Assembly: GCA_018466975.1 (NCBI GenBank)
Contig: CM031558.1
Coordinates: 1,798,001-1,862,000 of the forward strand
Origin: Sparassis latifolia
Lineage: Eukaryota; Basidiomycota; Agaricomycetes; Polyporales; Sparassidaceae
Reading direction: 5' to 3'
DNA length: 64,000 bases
Of the stretch, positions 45,448 to 57,717 are shown piece by piece. The position numbers were made by a program, and so were the translations under genes. The notes under the pieces are model-generated. The model did not search any database. It saw only the letters and a list, made by a program, of their open reading frames with translations, and had not been told where the DNA came from. Position 1 is the stretch's first letter. Each line of letters opens with the position of its first letter.

Positions 45448-48052
45448 AGTACTGCGGAAGCTGCAAACAAGCGGAAACCGAGCTCAAGGTGAGAGAGATA
45501 TCGCAAACGTAGAATACGATGGGAACAGAGTGGTAACGAGCGACGAGGGGCGCTTTGTATCGCCAAAAGATGCTTGGCAGTGGCACTGCTTCTGAGGTCA
45601 AACAGAGAACTCACATGCCTTTTTCAGCACTCCCAGCCCCAACACCGCTATTCTCACGCCATCCAGACCTAGAAAGCTGTCACGCCTTTAATTGTCACCC
45701 TCATCTGCAATTGTAGTGTTCGTCGATTCTTTTCATTGTGGCCTCGCCTCGTCGTCGCTCGTAGCATGGTTAATTAGCACAATTTCCGCGACCAATCCAA
45801 CGGTCCGCGCCGGCAGTGCACAGCCCAAGCATTTTTCTTTTGTTTTTTTCTTCCACCGTACTCACTCACACTCAAGCACAGCATTCTCCTCTATTCAAGC
45901 ACAAAACTGGTATCCTCTGAGGCCGTTGTCAACTCTGACGCTACATTTTCTTGCTTACATCCCCCGCGCCGGAGCTTCGTATTTCAGGCATGATATGCAG
46001 TGTTCAGTCGGCTGGATCGATGTTGCTGCGTGCCGACGAGGCGGCTGTCACGTTATCACTCGGAGGCCTCACCTTCCCGACATGACGGAAGACATGACAT
46101 AAATGTCTGGCCGTAAACTCGCCGGAAGATATGGATTCCACTCACTGTACATGTCGCATATAAACCGCCAGCTCCCTTTTCTCCAGACCGCAGCAAGTCT
46201 GGGTCGAACAAAGAATGCGTGTCTGAGAGTTGCAAACGCTTTAGCAGGTGTGCCTCTGTACTCCTGCAGCGTGTATGGCTTGAATGGATACTCATACTTT
46301 CTGATGCAGTGGTGGCAACGTTGGGGATCAATTACCCAAGTGTCAGATCTGGCGCGCGAAACCCCTCGCGTATGCGTTCGAATCATTTGTATCTACCAAC
46401 TGCCAAGTAACTGAGCTTGAGGACGCGCTGGAATCCCATGTATCTTGTGGGACCCGTATACCTTGCCTCATGGAGAGCGGTGCAAACCTGACATGTCGGC
46501 GCGAAAACGTTGCCTCCTCTTTGTGTGCAGCATGCCTTATAACTCGCGCACTTCAATAACTGCTAGGTGCGCCTGGTTTCCTGCTGTCCAGCATAGGTTG
46601 AACAATGCGACTGACTCGTCCCCTACCATGAGCGTAGGACGCATGCCTCATGAACCCATGAGCGACTATGAATGAATAGTGAGACTACCGCAAGTTCTGT
46701 CGAGTTGCATTTAGCACTTTGCTAGGACACAGGGACTAGGTCTGAATAGATGATGCTCTGGAGCACGAGCTCCGCGGCTGCGCCCTCCACGATGCCTGCG
46801 AGTTTTAAACGGACAGGTTGGGGTCAGGATCTCACTAATTGTGACTCGATGAATGCCACGGTCCAATGCCACGGTCCACTTATTTGTCGACCCAGATGGT
46901 GCGCGTGGGCGACGATTTTACGGATTCAAACGCGTGGTATTCGCTGGCTCTAATCCCTCCAGGAAGCAGGTGGCGTGTATCGCGATGCGGCAACGTGAAG
47001 GTTCTCATCCGTGACAGCTCGGTTTGTGACTGATCACCAAAAATATGTCAGGTTACTACAGTGGTACGTTCCGAGTCCGTCAAGGTTCTGTCAGAGATAC
47101 CCATCTATCCGGATATCCGGATATCCTTATTTTATCTGTGAGCTTCCGAAGCTTACCAGGAAAGCAGCGCTTGGGATGTGATGACGCCAAGAGCTAATAG
47201 TAAATTTCACGTGGGTACGCGATCCGTGACCCGCAAACGCATGTTGATCATTCAAAGTTTGAACTTTGGAGCTCCGGCTTTGGAATTTACTCATCGCACT
47301 GCGGCAAACCTTGGCGGGTGCAGCAACTATGTAGTGTTACGCACAGTCCTGACAGTGGTCGAACGGTGGTTTTGAATGCGACCGCCGCGGTGGCACAGTA
47401 CTCGGCACTGGTCGGAGGAAAAGTTCAATTACACCGAAGCGGAAAGCTCGGTCCGGGAGGTTGACTTCGTGGAATGTTACCAACTCCGCTCATGTACCGT
47501 ACTCAAATCACGTCGGTGAACTCAACGCAGACGTTGCTCAGAGAACGCATGGATTCGATCTACTTAGTCCATGTCAATGTTCAAATGTTCACCCCTGATT
47601 GGGAGCTGAATCTTGTGAAGGTTCGCGATCGCGAGGCGGAGCAGTGCCATCCGGGGTCGCTCGAGGCTTAGCGCTCGGTGTGGTTCTTAGACCTGTGTAT
47701 GGTACTTATGTGCGTTCTAAAACCGCACACTTCGCTTGTGAATTGCGGATACAAGCAGCGCTGATATGGTAAACATCCGGTATTACGCCAATGCAGGGCA
47801 GAGTTGTAAGTGATGATCGATGACTTGACACAACCGTGTACACAGGGATGCACGTCTTCGGACGTGAGAAGTATACACACACATATGGGACAAGGGGTCA
47901 CTGGGGCGGTGTGAAAGAACACGACAGATCATTAGTGTTGAGCAAGAGTACCATTCGCGCAGGCAGGAGCACGCCACGTGCGAGTACAATAGTAAGCGGT
48001 GAGAGAAGTCGGAGTAAAGCAAGCAGGTGTAAAATACTTTCGCTCTCCATGT
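45448..48052. other. gene-poor segment
   Basis: 2.6 kb between the exchanger start and the F-box/LRR gene end. 45830-45930 is CT-rich on the plus strand, like a promoter or leader, but no convincing plus-strand gene follows. Frames up to about 115 codons on both strands lack family resemblance. A 13-bp direct duplication (AATGCCACGGTCC) sits at about 46853-46878 and GGATATCC-type short repeats near 47110. No transposon ends were found. Confidence 0.4.
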
Positions 48053-50454
48053 TCAGCCTTGATATGCGAACGACACAGCGCCGTACAGCCCCGCTTCTCT
48101 TCCCAGAAGACCGTGGCCTTGCAAGACCTGCACAAAGAACAAAGCAAAACGAGTATGAGTACTCCATGATTTTGGTAGAGTAAATGGGCCAGAGAAACGC
48201 ACCTCCATCTTTCTGGCATGCCACCCAATTCCACTGCTAACGTTCCCGTTAGCGTCTGCAAGACGCTCCAATTCAATTCGCCACGGGTGGTCCTGCTCCA
48301 GATCCCTCCTCAGAATAGAACTATGTGCGCCACAGCTAGAGGGTGGAGACTTTACGACCCAGCCGCTCGCCACATCAACATACCATCCGCGTCCACCCTT
48401 GCTTTTGATGACGCGCCACGAACCTGCACCAGAGCCAACTGTGGCAAGCAGGGGCGTGGCAAGTTCTACGACACGCAGCCGGGTGGGCGGCTCTGCGCTC
48501 TTCTCTTTGCTTGACGAGGAAAGGTTGCAAGAGAATGGCGGCGTACACAGTGGACGGATGATTTGAGCATGAAGAGCGATCGACGCTTGGCGCGCCGAGA
48601 CTGCCTCTGCCCCATACCCGAGATCCTGCGAGGACGTAACAAGGGTAAGCACCTCGACGTTCACCGCTTTCGTTCTGAGGAAGTCAGCCACGGCACTGAG
48701 TTCGAGGTTGCGGATGTGCGACAGACCCAAGGAGCGTAGCTGGGGTTGAGGCGCACACACATCACAGAGGAGTGCGCTCGTAACAGGCGCGCTCGACAAG
48801 TCCAGGTACGCCAGCGCCCCGGTTCTAAAACACGGGGCGTGCGCAAAGATGTTATGTAGTTCATCTTCGGAGAGTGGGGAAGGGAACGTCAAGTCGCCGT
48901 ATAGGCTGAGTTCCCGAATGCCCTGCGCGGCGGGCGCTTCAACGAGGAACTCCCGGATGCTCTCACCGGTGAGCCAGTTACACCGCTCGAGCGCAAGTGA
49001 CTGCAGATGGACGGTTGGCGAGGTCCCTAGGGCCTGCAGAAGGTCGGGTGTGACACGTGTGCAGGAAAGGTCGAGATGTGTAAGGGACGGGAACGCCAGG
49101 ACCAGCGGATTCAGGATCTGCGCCTGCACGGACTTGACACCTCGCAGACACAGGCGCTGCAACGACAAAAATACCAGTGGTTCGTAGCGAACGACGCTGC
49201 GCGACTTCGGACGACCACGCTCGTTCTCGCCCTCGTCTTCATTCCCGCTCGACGGGAGTTCTGAGTGGTCAATGAAATGATCGTTCACGAATTGCGTGAG
49301 CGCGTTCACGAAGACAGCGCTGACGCATCCGGTGAGGTCTAACGCCTCCAACTCCTTGTACTCCCTGCGCCGCTCGCGGTCTTCTGCCTCAGTATCCTTT
49401 GGGTCAAAGAAAACCGGGTCTCGTCCACGAGAGGGTCGTCCTCGGCCATGCGAAGCATAGCCTCGAAGCAATAGCTCTGTCAACACAGAGAGCGTGAGGG
49501 CACCATCCATGTACTCTGTGGCACCAAATGCCAAGAGACCGGACAATTCCTGCACGGAGCGAGAGTTGCCAATTGTAAATCAATAATTCTCAGCTCAGAG
49601 GGGGAACATACTTTCAACACAGCTTCCAGCCTTTCACCTGTAACGAAACGGTTGTTGACGCCCTCTTCGACAGACCGTCTCATTCCGATCGTACGAAAAT
49701 GATTGAAGTCGAGATGCCGGGTCAAACGCCCTGGACGAGGATCATCAGGCGCGGGTACTGTATAAAATACATTAATCACCAAATATTGGCGAAGGATGAA
49801 AGGCCGTAGGGACATACCATAGACACCTGGGTTATCGTGTTCCATAACATCTTGAATTGCGACGCTTATGGAGCGCATCAGCTTCCAGCGGGCCGGGCTT
49901 TTGCTCTTAGGCCTGAGACGCCTCGGGCTGGGGTCACGGCTTGCGAGAGGCGTGAGCAGTTCTGGCGGGATGGACCCGTCCAAGCCGCTCAATTTTTCGA
50001 GTACCCTCTCGTGCAGCTCCTTGTCCGTCATACCACCCATGATATTTCTGGCGGACAACGTAGCATCTTCAACTACCTGTATAGTCTCACCAACAACCGT
50101 AGCAGCCTGCTCGGGGTCAATTTCGTCTTCATCGCCCCCGGCTACCTCTTCGACGAGGGAGAGCCAGCTACGCGGTAAACGAACTTCGACCTTGTGCCAC
50201 AGCCAAGGCTTCGCTGCTCCATACCAGGCGCGGTTAACACGAGTGAGATTGAGTAAGGTTCTGCGCACGACATCCTGGGACCAATAGGCAGCTGGATACG
50301 AGGAGGGGAGGAATGTGGGTACGCCACCCTCGGAATGAGCCGGTGGGTCAAGACATGGCACCGGAGGTGGAAGTCCAGCAGCATAGACGTACCCACATAT
50401 GACAGACAACAATTCTGGTGGGTAAGAGTTAGCCAGTAAAGATTCCGAGGTCAT
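48053..50454 (-). CDS. F-box-like / leucine-rich-repeat protein
   Basis: Likely substrate adaptor of an SCF ubiquitin ligase, or a related LRR scaffold. Start at 50454: MTSESLLANSYPPELLSVIC. An F-box-like helix set follows: LPPELL-type start, then LLNLTRVNRAWYGAAKPWLW. Leucine-rich repeats run over about 49300-48600: LEALDLTGCVSAVFVNALTQ, LQRLCLRGVKSVQAQILNPL, LTHLDLSCTRVTPDLLQALG, LQSLALERCNWLTGESIREF, LRSLGLSHIRNLELSAV. A C-terminal domain has GRGWYVDVASGWVV. Three introns; the last (about 48135-48205, GTGCGT to TGCAG) happens to be in frame and open, so intron retention would still code. About 750 residues. Target unknown. Confidence 0.8.
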
Positions 50455-53008
50455 TATTTAAACAGTAGTGCGTGACTCAGCAGCTCAGTCGGGGACGAAG
50501 ACAACGTTGAGCAGGGAAAATACGAGCTCAGGTGAGGCGGAAAGTATGGGGTGGACAGCCTGGGTTTTATAGAGCGACATGTGTGCGAGTCAGCGGAGAG
50601 GATCATCGAGCGCGCCAGCCCACGGCGTGATCTTACATGCTGTGGCTGAAATCTCGCGCCACCAATGGCAAGTCTCCCTTACCTCGGCTCACCATTCAAA
50701 ATCCCCCTTCTTTCTTTACGGCATCGTCTTCGCTTACCTGAAGCATGTGCAATCATAGCTCTCATTCTTAGCACTCTCATGGATGCTTCTGTCAAACGTT
50801 CACTGCAGATCGTTCCACAATATAGACACACGTGATGGCTCATGTTCCGGTTAGTTCTGACTCTGAGCACTCGGCATGTAATGTAAGCCAATCTCCGAAC
50901 GCTTTATGGACCACATTGCGTCCTGAGATTCTGTTTCTTGTCTTACGTGGATGCAAACCGGATGGGTACTGACTCAGGAGACGAACGTTTCATTCAGGCC
51001 GCTTGCGAGCCATCCACGCTCACCCGCTAAGTTAGGTAATTTGTTACGTCCCATCGGACAAGGCGGATTGTCCAGAAACGCTCGCTGCTCGTGTGTACTC
51101 TCCATGCTTTTTATTTATGCCTCCTTCACTCCACGCTGCGCCAGGATGATGTTCGGTCATAGCACATGTGCGTACCAAACTTCATATGAATTCTATGTAT
51201 TCTATCAATGAAGAATAAACAGCGGACCGTGAGACCGTTGGACCACCTTCGCAAGGTAGCTCCTACTTTCATTCACAGTGGTGCACGAAATTCTTCACCG
51301 GCGTGGCGTCAAAAGGTGTGATTTAGATGCTGTAGAACGTGGTTTCGCTTACGCTCAGCATCCAACATCGCATATGAGATTGCCTTGAGCTCATGTTACG
51401 AACATCAATTTATTTCTGACCGGCAGCTCCCATTTGTCTCGGCAAGTTTGTTGCCTATACATTCTAAATCACGCTTGCTTCCTCCAATGTGACTTTCACC
51501 TTGTGCTGGTGCCTGCGCCTGACTTCGATCGCTTTCTTATGAAATCTGCTGACCCCTACTTGACGCTCCAAATTCCGTGGTCTAGCCCACAGACACTTGA
51601 TCTTACGAGGTTGGTTCCGTTGCTTCACCACTATGTGCCCTCAAATTTGCTCCAGGATTGTGGTAGTCTGAAGACTAGTACGAGACTGTGGGTGATGACG
51701 GCGAGCCGACAGGAATAAATGGGGCTCGATCAACATGAATCATCATGATCGCAAGCGGGGTGCTCTGGTCAAATCTCAGTCCTACATTCATGAGCTCCGG
51801 AGACCATACTAGTATCGCAATGGAGTGCATGGATGGGATCATATATGGTTAAGAAATATCCCTCAAACTTCGCCTCCTAACGTGCCTCGCCTGTCAGTGA
51901 CTCGCACTCCCTCAGTTGACCTTCGTGTTGCGCGATTTGTCCCTGATATGGTGACTGCTCACATCAAATCACCATTTTTTTCCATCTTGTGCGTCTCGCG
52001 GAACGTCCGCTCAGTGTTCAAGGATGGTATGCCCACCAAGAACGTGGAGTTGGACACTAACTTCTTCCCATCAACCACTGTTTCAATTGTCGTCGGTATT
52101 CAGCCCGGAAAACATCGTGATGTACGTGCCGCACGGTAGATTTTACCAGCGTTCCTTCCCCATGATGCATCTTTTTCACCGTCATTTTCCCTCCGTACTC
52201 GACAGGTCCTCACTGGACCGGCCGTCGCTCGAAAGGTGCGGTGTTTTTCGCAGTAGTCGGTCGGGCGCTGCAACTTATATTGCACTCTCATTGTCTTGTC
52301 CAGCGCAAAGATATCGGTGTACCAAGCTCCATCTTTGCGGCACCCGTTCGACTGACGGCACTAACTACAGGCGTGCAGTGCTAACCTCGCACAACCAACT
52401 TCTTGGAAATCACCGCCTGTTATCCGGAGCTGAGTCGGCGGGATACTCCCGCGACACTGCTAGTGCGTTCAAAGTCTTTAACTTGTCCGCCTTGGCTTAA
52501 TGAAGCGCGAGTCCAGGCATGATTGCTGCCTCGATCGTCCTGTCTGTCCTTGACCTTCGTCAGTGGATCCATTGTGACCGGCTCTACGAGCTCAAAGCTC
52601 GCCCGCAGGGAGTGGAGTATAACTTTCGCGGTACTCAGTGCGTGTTCATAGGACGTGCGATTGGCGATAAGCTGAGATTGGTCCCAATTTCGTGTCATGG
52701 CATAGTATCGTTTATTCTTGATGTGGCAGCGAGTCAACGACGGATTTGACCAGTCACGACTTGCCAGTGTCAGCTTACAGCTCACGTCTGCCTGTGGCCT
52801 GTCGCCCCCAAAGCATAAGCAAGGGAAAAAAAAATTCCATTGAGTGCAATCGCCCCAGTATATTATAATTAGTGGTATATGAAAACCCAAGATGGTATTT
52901 TTTTGTAGATGATCAAATTTGTGGACACCTGTCCACGATGCAGCACGGTAGCCGATTGGCAGAAGTTCAAGTGGCCGATGTTTCAAGCAAGTAGGTTACC
53001 GGGGTCGA
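50455..53008. other. gene-poor segment
   Basis: 2.55 kb between the F-box/LRR start and the ERG28 stop. Frames of 60-190 codons on both strands overlap; the longest (minus, about 52420-52986) has no recognisable domain or splice support. 51480-51700 on plus has a texture (PYLTLQIPWSSPQTLDLTRL) that could be a decayed gene. Nothing else seen. Confidence 0.4.
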
Positions 53009-53653
53009 TCAAACTTTGACATAAAAGTCATACTGCGACAGCATCCATGCCAGCGAGATGGCTTAGGCACACGTGCGTAGGCATGACACGGAATAATTCA
53101 ATCCGAGAAAGTATGCAATGAACAGGAGACTCACTGGACACAAAGACCGGGCTGAGTACCGCAACATTGATTTTGGCAGTGCGGAAGATCAGGAGTTCCG
53201 AACCGAAATGGGCGAAGGCAAAGAGATAGCTAAATATCGTCATGTCATAGATACTGCCAAGTTTCTGTTGAACGCCAAGGGCTCAAGAGTATTCAGAATA
53301 ACTCACGGTTTGCTGTTAATGTTGTACGCAGCATAGAGGCGTATCACAGCCGACGTCAGCGTCCAGATGGCAAACGTTCGCGCCTGCAGTGGGCTGACTG
53401 TATGAAATAATTAGAGTGAGAAGCCGCTAAATCAACACGGCGAGAACATACCCAAGTGACTCGCATTGTAAATCCTGCGGGTAAATTTGAGAGTCACAAA
53501 ATTTTGAACGGTGTTGAAAACGGCCATAACTGCCACAACTAGCTGCCACTTTGGAAGTAGTCCGTTGGCCTGTGGAAGGACTGCGAAGATGGCATCCCAT
53601 CTGTCACTTTTTGCAAAGAGTAACACAAGCGACGCACAATCGATGAGGGCCAT
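53009..53653 (-). CDS. ERG28: ergosterol biosynthesis scaffold protein Erg28
   Basis: ER membrane protein that tethers the C-4 demethylation enzymes (Erg25, Erg26, Erg27) in sterol synthesis. Start at 53653: MALIDCASLVLLF, then LPQANGLLPKWQLVVAVMAV, FNTVQNFVTLKFTRRIYN. Spliced exons give SPLQARTFAIWTLTSAVIRL and YAAYNINSK, then YDMTIFSYLFAFAHFGSELL, IFRTAKINVAVLSPVFVS, and finally SLAWMLSQYDFYVKV with stop at 53009-53011. Four transmembrane helices and the FRTAKIN motif are typical. Three introns. The N-terminal 28 residues before LPQANG are longer than I expect, so an internal start or extra intron is possible. Starts 229 bp from the divergent gene at 53883. Confidence 0.9.
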
Positions 53654-53882
53654 TACTGCAGCGTCTTGACTAACCTCCCTGTAGAAAGCAGGTCGCGTCG
53701 AACGATGACTTCCGTCTGTAGATTACGTAAGCGGATAGCAGGCGTGAGAATATGTGTCGGGTTTGCCCGTCGACATGTCGGCAGAATAATAGGCGGCACG
53801 AAGCGACAGTTTGTCGACACCTCCCAGAATTTCACCGTACGCGTCGACGACCATCGTGTTGCATGCAGCGAGCGAGGCCCTA
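53654..53882. promoter_or_regulatory. divergent promoter region (ERG28 / disordered protein)
   Basis: 229 bp between the two start codons. Open frames on both strands cross it, but without family support. No sterol-response element was recognised. Confidence 0.4.
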
Positions 53883-56800
53883 ATGGCCCTCCCGACGACC
53901 GTTGTCGTTCCCATCTCCCAAGACAGGGCCACCGCAAGTCGCTCCAACTCGCTGGTTAGCACCGCGAGCTCGGGGGGTGCATCGCTGAGGCGTCGATCGC
54001 GGACGAGGACGAGAACACTCACGGGAGGGAGGAGGCCAAAGAGTTTGGGACGCTCGGCCGCTCGGCGTGGTGAAGGGCACGACGAGTCTCCCTATGGAGG
54101 CATCGCCCCGCCTACTCCCAAAGGTTTTTCGGACGAATCTCAGGATATCGCGGTTTCATCACATCCTGGGACTCCCACGCAGCTCTCACATACGCCACGT
54201 AGGCCAAAAACTGCTGGTTCAGAAAGGAGGCCTAGTCTGGAGGACAAAGAGGACAAGGGTGCATCCTCCAGTCGCGTTGTGCGCGATGACGTTCGCGGCA
54301 GACAAACCAAGTCAGAAGGTGGTTCCGTGCGAGGGGTACGTCCATCTGCATCCCCAAAGTCGCGCAAGTATTCACAGTTTTCTAGGTGAAGACGAGGCTG
54401 CGCGGGATGAGTTTACCTCGTCAAGCTTTCAAGGTGAAGGGTTCCTCAGGTTCATCCTCACAGCCAAGTCCTACGGCCCCCGGTGAAGGCCACCCAGAGA
54501 TGTCCGCAAACCGTGCTGGAGGAAGTGCTTGTCGAAACTTCAGGGATTCGGTACTTACCCAGCATTCTTCGACGTCGTCCTCGCTATATCCTGCGTCGAC
54601 CTACTCGGGTTCTCAGACCGAGTCTTCGCTTTTACCGAGTTCGTTTGACGGCGATGAGCAAACGTCCGCGTTTTCCCCTGAGATCGTGCTGCCAGGCAAT
54701 CCTGAGTTCGACGCCGACGATGTGTCTTACCGTCTGCGTCTGCTTGTGAACAACAGCTACTTCCTACCGCCTGCTCACGCAAAACCTTCTCCAATGTCGT
54801 TAGTGCCGATGTCACCATCGAAAAAGACACAGGGCAAGCAGACCAATGCAACGTTCCTGGACTTTTTCAGGATAGGGAAGTCCAAGTCGAAGCCTACGAC
54901 TCCGGTTTTACGCAGCCCTCCAGCACTCGATCAGTCCGGACCCATCCTGAGGACGACCTCTGATTCAACCACAGCGTCTGGCTATGTTCCTCGCCCTCAC
55001 GCGAGTTTGCAACCTCAGACGCCTACTCCTCCTGTTCCTAATCTGAACGCCATGAACCGAGTGGTAGTACTACGTGAGCGAATGCAAGACCTTGCTACAG
55101 CTGCGAAGGAAGCAGAACAGGATATCAAAAGCCGGGCAGATGTGCGTAGGACGAAGAGTCAGACTACACCTCATGAAAACGACTTGGTTGACGACGTCAT
55201 TGATCCTACTGATGCTGTCGATCTTCCGCCGTCTTTGGAGGACTATCCATTCGCTGTTCAGGCGTCGGCGGCCTTTGGGTTGGGTGTTCGGGAGTCAGTG
55301 GGTGCAGCGGTTCTGGCAGAACAATTACCTCCGTCAAGGAGCCCCGGAGATTGGTCATCCAGTACAGAAGACGATTCGTGGCGGAAGGAACTTTTACGGG
55401 AGGCGATCACTCACTCCTTGAACAGTGCGTCGGACCATTCCTTTCTTTCCTCTCCTGAACAGTCATCTGCGTCCCCCACGTCTCCAACGACGACTTCGAC
55501 TACTGAATCCCGTGCGGCTGATTCCACCTTTACACTGTCATCGACTTCAACGCCTAGGCGCGGTATTGGTCGGCCGATTCTGCAACACCTCACGTTGATC
55601 GCGGAGATCGAGCAGCAGCATAACTCGAACGCTCCAAAGCCGAGTCCAAACCCTCCTCACAGTACTGCCACTCTCTCCCCGACTCAAAGGACACTGATAC
55701 AGGCCGCTCGTCGTTCATGGCTATCAGAGACTGTTCCTCCCGCGCGTGCAGAGACTCCGTCGGAGCCGCTACCCCTTGCCCCACCACCTCCCCGTAGGCA
55801 GCTCATCAATCCTCTGTACTCGCTTTCGCAGCCTGACCTGTCAGAATCGAATTCGAGGGACCGGGAGCAGGTCTCTGTAGGGTCATCAGAGGCCTACTCA
55901 TCGGTCGTACGAAAGGCGGTGTCGTCACCGCGGCTTTCTGCGGTCCATGAGCGTGCAAATGTTGCTCAGAGAACTATGTTCTCGATTTCGCCACCTCCGT
56001 TATCCATCCATCAGATAACGTCGTCTCGTTCGTCGCCGGCCCTGCAGGTGCTTGGCGATAACCCGTCGTTTTCGTCTTACCGTAGTTTTATCAGCGGGTC
56101 ACGTTTATCTGACGATGATTTGTCCTACGCGACGCCTATGGATACCGACGGGGAAGAGTCAGCACCAAGAGCATCTGTCTCGGTGTCTTTGTTCTCTGGG
56201 GACCGACCGTCGATATCAGAATACTCTCCCCATTCTCCCGCTGCCTCCGCGTTCCGCGACGCAGTATTTGGGAGCTGTCGTTCACCCTCGCCGTACGCGA
56301 GACGGAGTATCAACGAGAATGGTTCTGGTCCTTCCAGGGTGGTGTCTCCTTTGCGCGACGCAGATCCCGAACCTCGCAGTGCTGCTATGTCCCCGCCACC
56401 CCGCGTGTCTTCGTCGTTGGGCCCCACAGTCTTACCTCCCCCTCCTAGATCACCTGCAGTGAAGCCCTTATATCGCCCTTCCACCCCTTCCCATGCGTCG
56501 TCAGAGGCTGGCCATCGTTCCTTTACTTCCGTTGGTGGCATGCCAGAGCCGTCTGTCGACAAGGCGTCCATGGAGTCTTTCATCCACCCTGCTCCTGCGG
56601 TTCCTATTTCGGATAGGCGAGGGCTCACGTCACTATCACTGCGCATCCCTACCGAGGATGTTGCTTCTTCCATTCATTCCGCGCCGGCGCCCGCGTCACC
56701 CACCGCGTTCTTTGACCGCATTCAATCGCACCACAATGCGATGGACGACTTAGACACGTCAGACGAGAGCGAGGACGAGGAGGACACACATCCTCCCCCA

Positions 56801-57265
56801 CCCCCACCGATGTATGCCGAGCCGCGCATTCCTCGCACCCCAACATCGTCGCACCGCGTCTCGAGCGTCGGTTCACGGCCGTCGATCATGCGATTGGGCA
56901 ACCACTCGACACCTCACCTAAGGCCTCCGAATGCCTTTAGGGAGGGTGTGTCGTATGACGTGTCTGACCGGAAGAAACCCATCGGGAATGTGCCAGAAAC
57001 ACCACCCCGCGCAAGCTTCTTCTCGGTGCGCAAGAGGCTTGTGGGCGGTACTGATGCCCCGCTGTTCCCGTTTGCGCCACAGCATACCCCGTCCTCGCGT
57101 TCACGCTCGCTCTCTCGCCGGCCAGCAACTGCAGAAGGCAGCCGGTCGCGGAGGTGGCAGCGCGAGTCGCTGCAGAAGTTCGACGGGATGCTGTTACAGC
57201 ACATGCAGGCCGAGCGGGACAGGATCAAACAGATTACGAGCAACATCTCGGGATCCAGAAACTGA
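53883..57265 (+). CDS. large intrinsically disordered Ser/Pro-rich protein
   Basis: Not recognised. First in-frame ATG 53883 (MALPTTVVVPISQDRATASR). A 50-nt GTACGT...TTCTAG intron (54336-54385) links GGSVRG to VKTRLRGMSLPRQAF, after which one exon stays open for about 950 codons. Composition is dominated by Ser, Pro, Thr, Arg and acidic residues. Short ordered-looking islands are DADDVSYRLRLLVNNSYFLP (about 54710), ATFLDFFRIGKSKS (about 54850), VVVLRERMQDLATAAKEAEQ (short coiled coil, about 55060) and a C-terminal helix LQKFDGMLLQHMQAERDRIK. Numerous SP/TP sites suggest cyclin-dependent or MAP kinase regulation (inference). May be a cytoskeletal or polarity scaffold, but this is a guess. Confidence 0.8.
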
Positions 57266-57717
57266 TCTTGAACCCTCAACCACTTACCCCCTGCTCCTCT
57301 GCTCTGTCCACTGTTCTGTTTCTTTTGCTATGTCCGTTCACCTTCGCGTCACCCCCTTTGGTCGGAGTTCTGCTTTCGTACGTACCTGTCATACTAGCTA
57401 CTGACTGCAAATCCTCTCGTTACAGCTGACCTTACTTCCTATCATTGTTGCATACAGCCTCGCTGACGCCAGACATATACCAATATTCCTGTTTATACCG
57501 TTTACATTTACATTATCCTCCATAACGCTATTCAACAGTTTCCGGTGTTTTCCGATGCGATCTTCTAGGGATGTATTTGTGCGCGTGAGATAAGTACTAC
57601 AGTGGCGAAGGAACGACGTGAGCAGCGACGAAGACGAAGCAATATCAGCAATCAGAGAACAAAATATCGTGAGTTGTCATTCAGATAATACACATAACAC
57701 AAGATCATCCATGTCCC
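57266..57717. other. intergenic between convergent genes
   Basis: 452 bp containing both 3' flanks. T/C-rich after 57280. No gene or repeat seen. Confidence 0.5.

Noticed and set aside
52420..52986. 188-codon minus-strand frame near ERG28
   Set aside because: No domain or splice partners; texture is random and it overlaps equally long plus-strand frames.
53723..54080. Minus-strand frames upstream of ERG28
   Set aside because: They overlap the plus-strand coding exon starting at 53883 and the divergent promoter, with no family match or splice link to ERG28.
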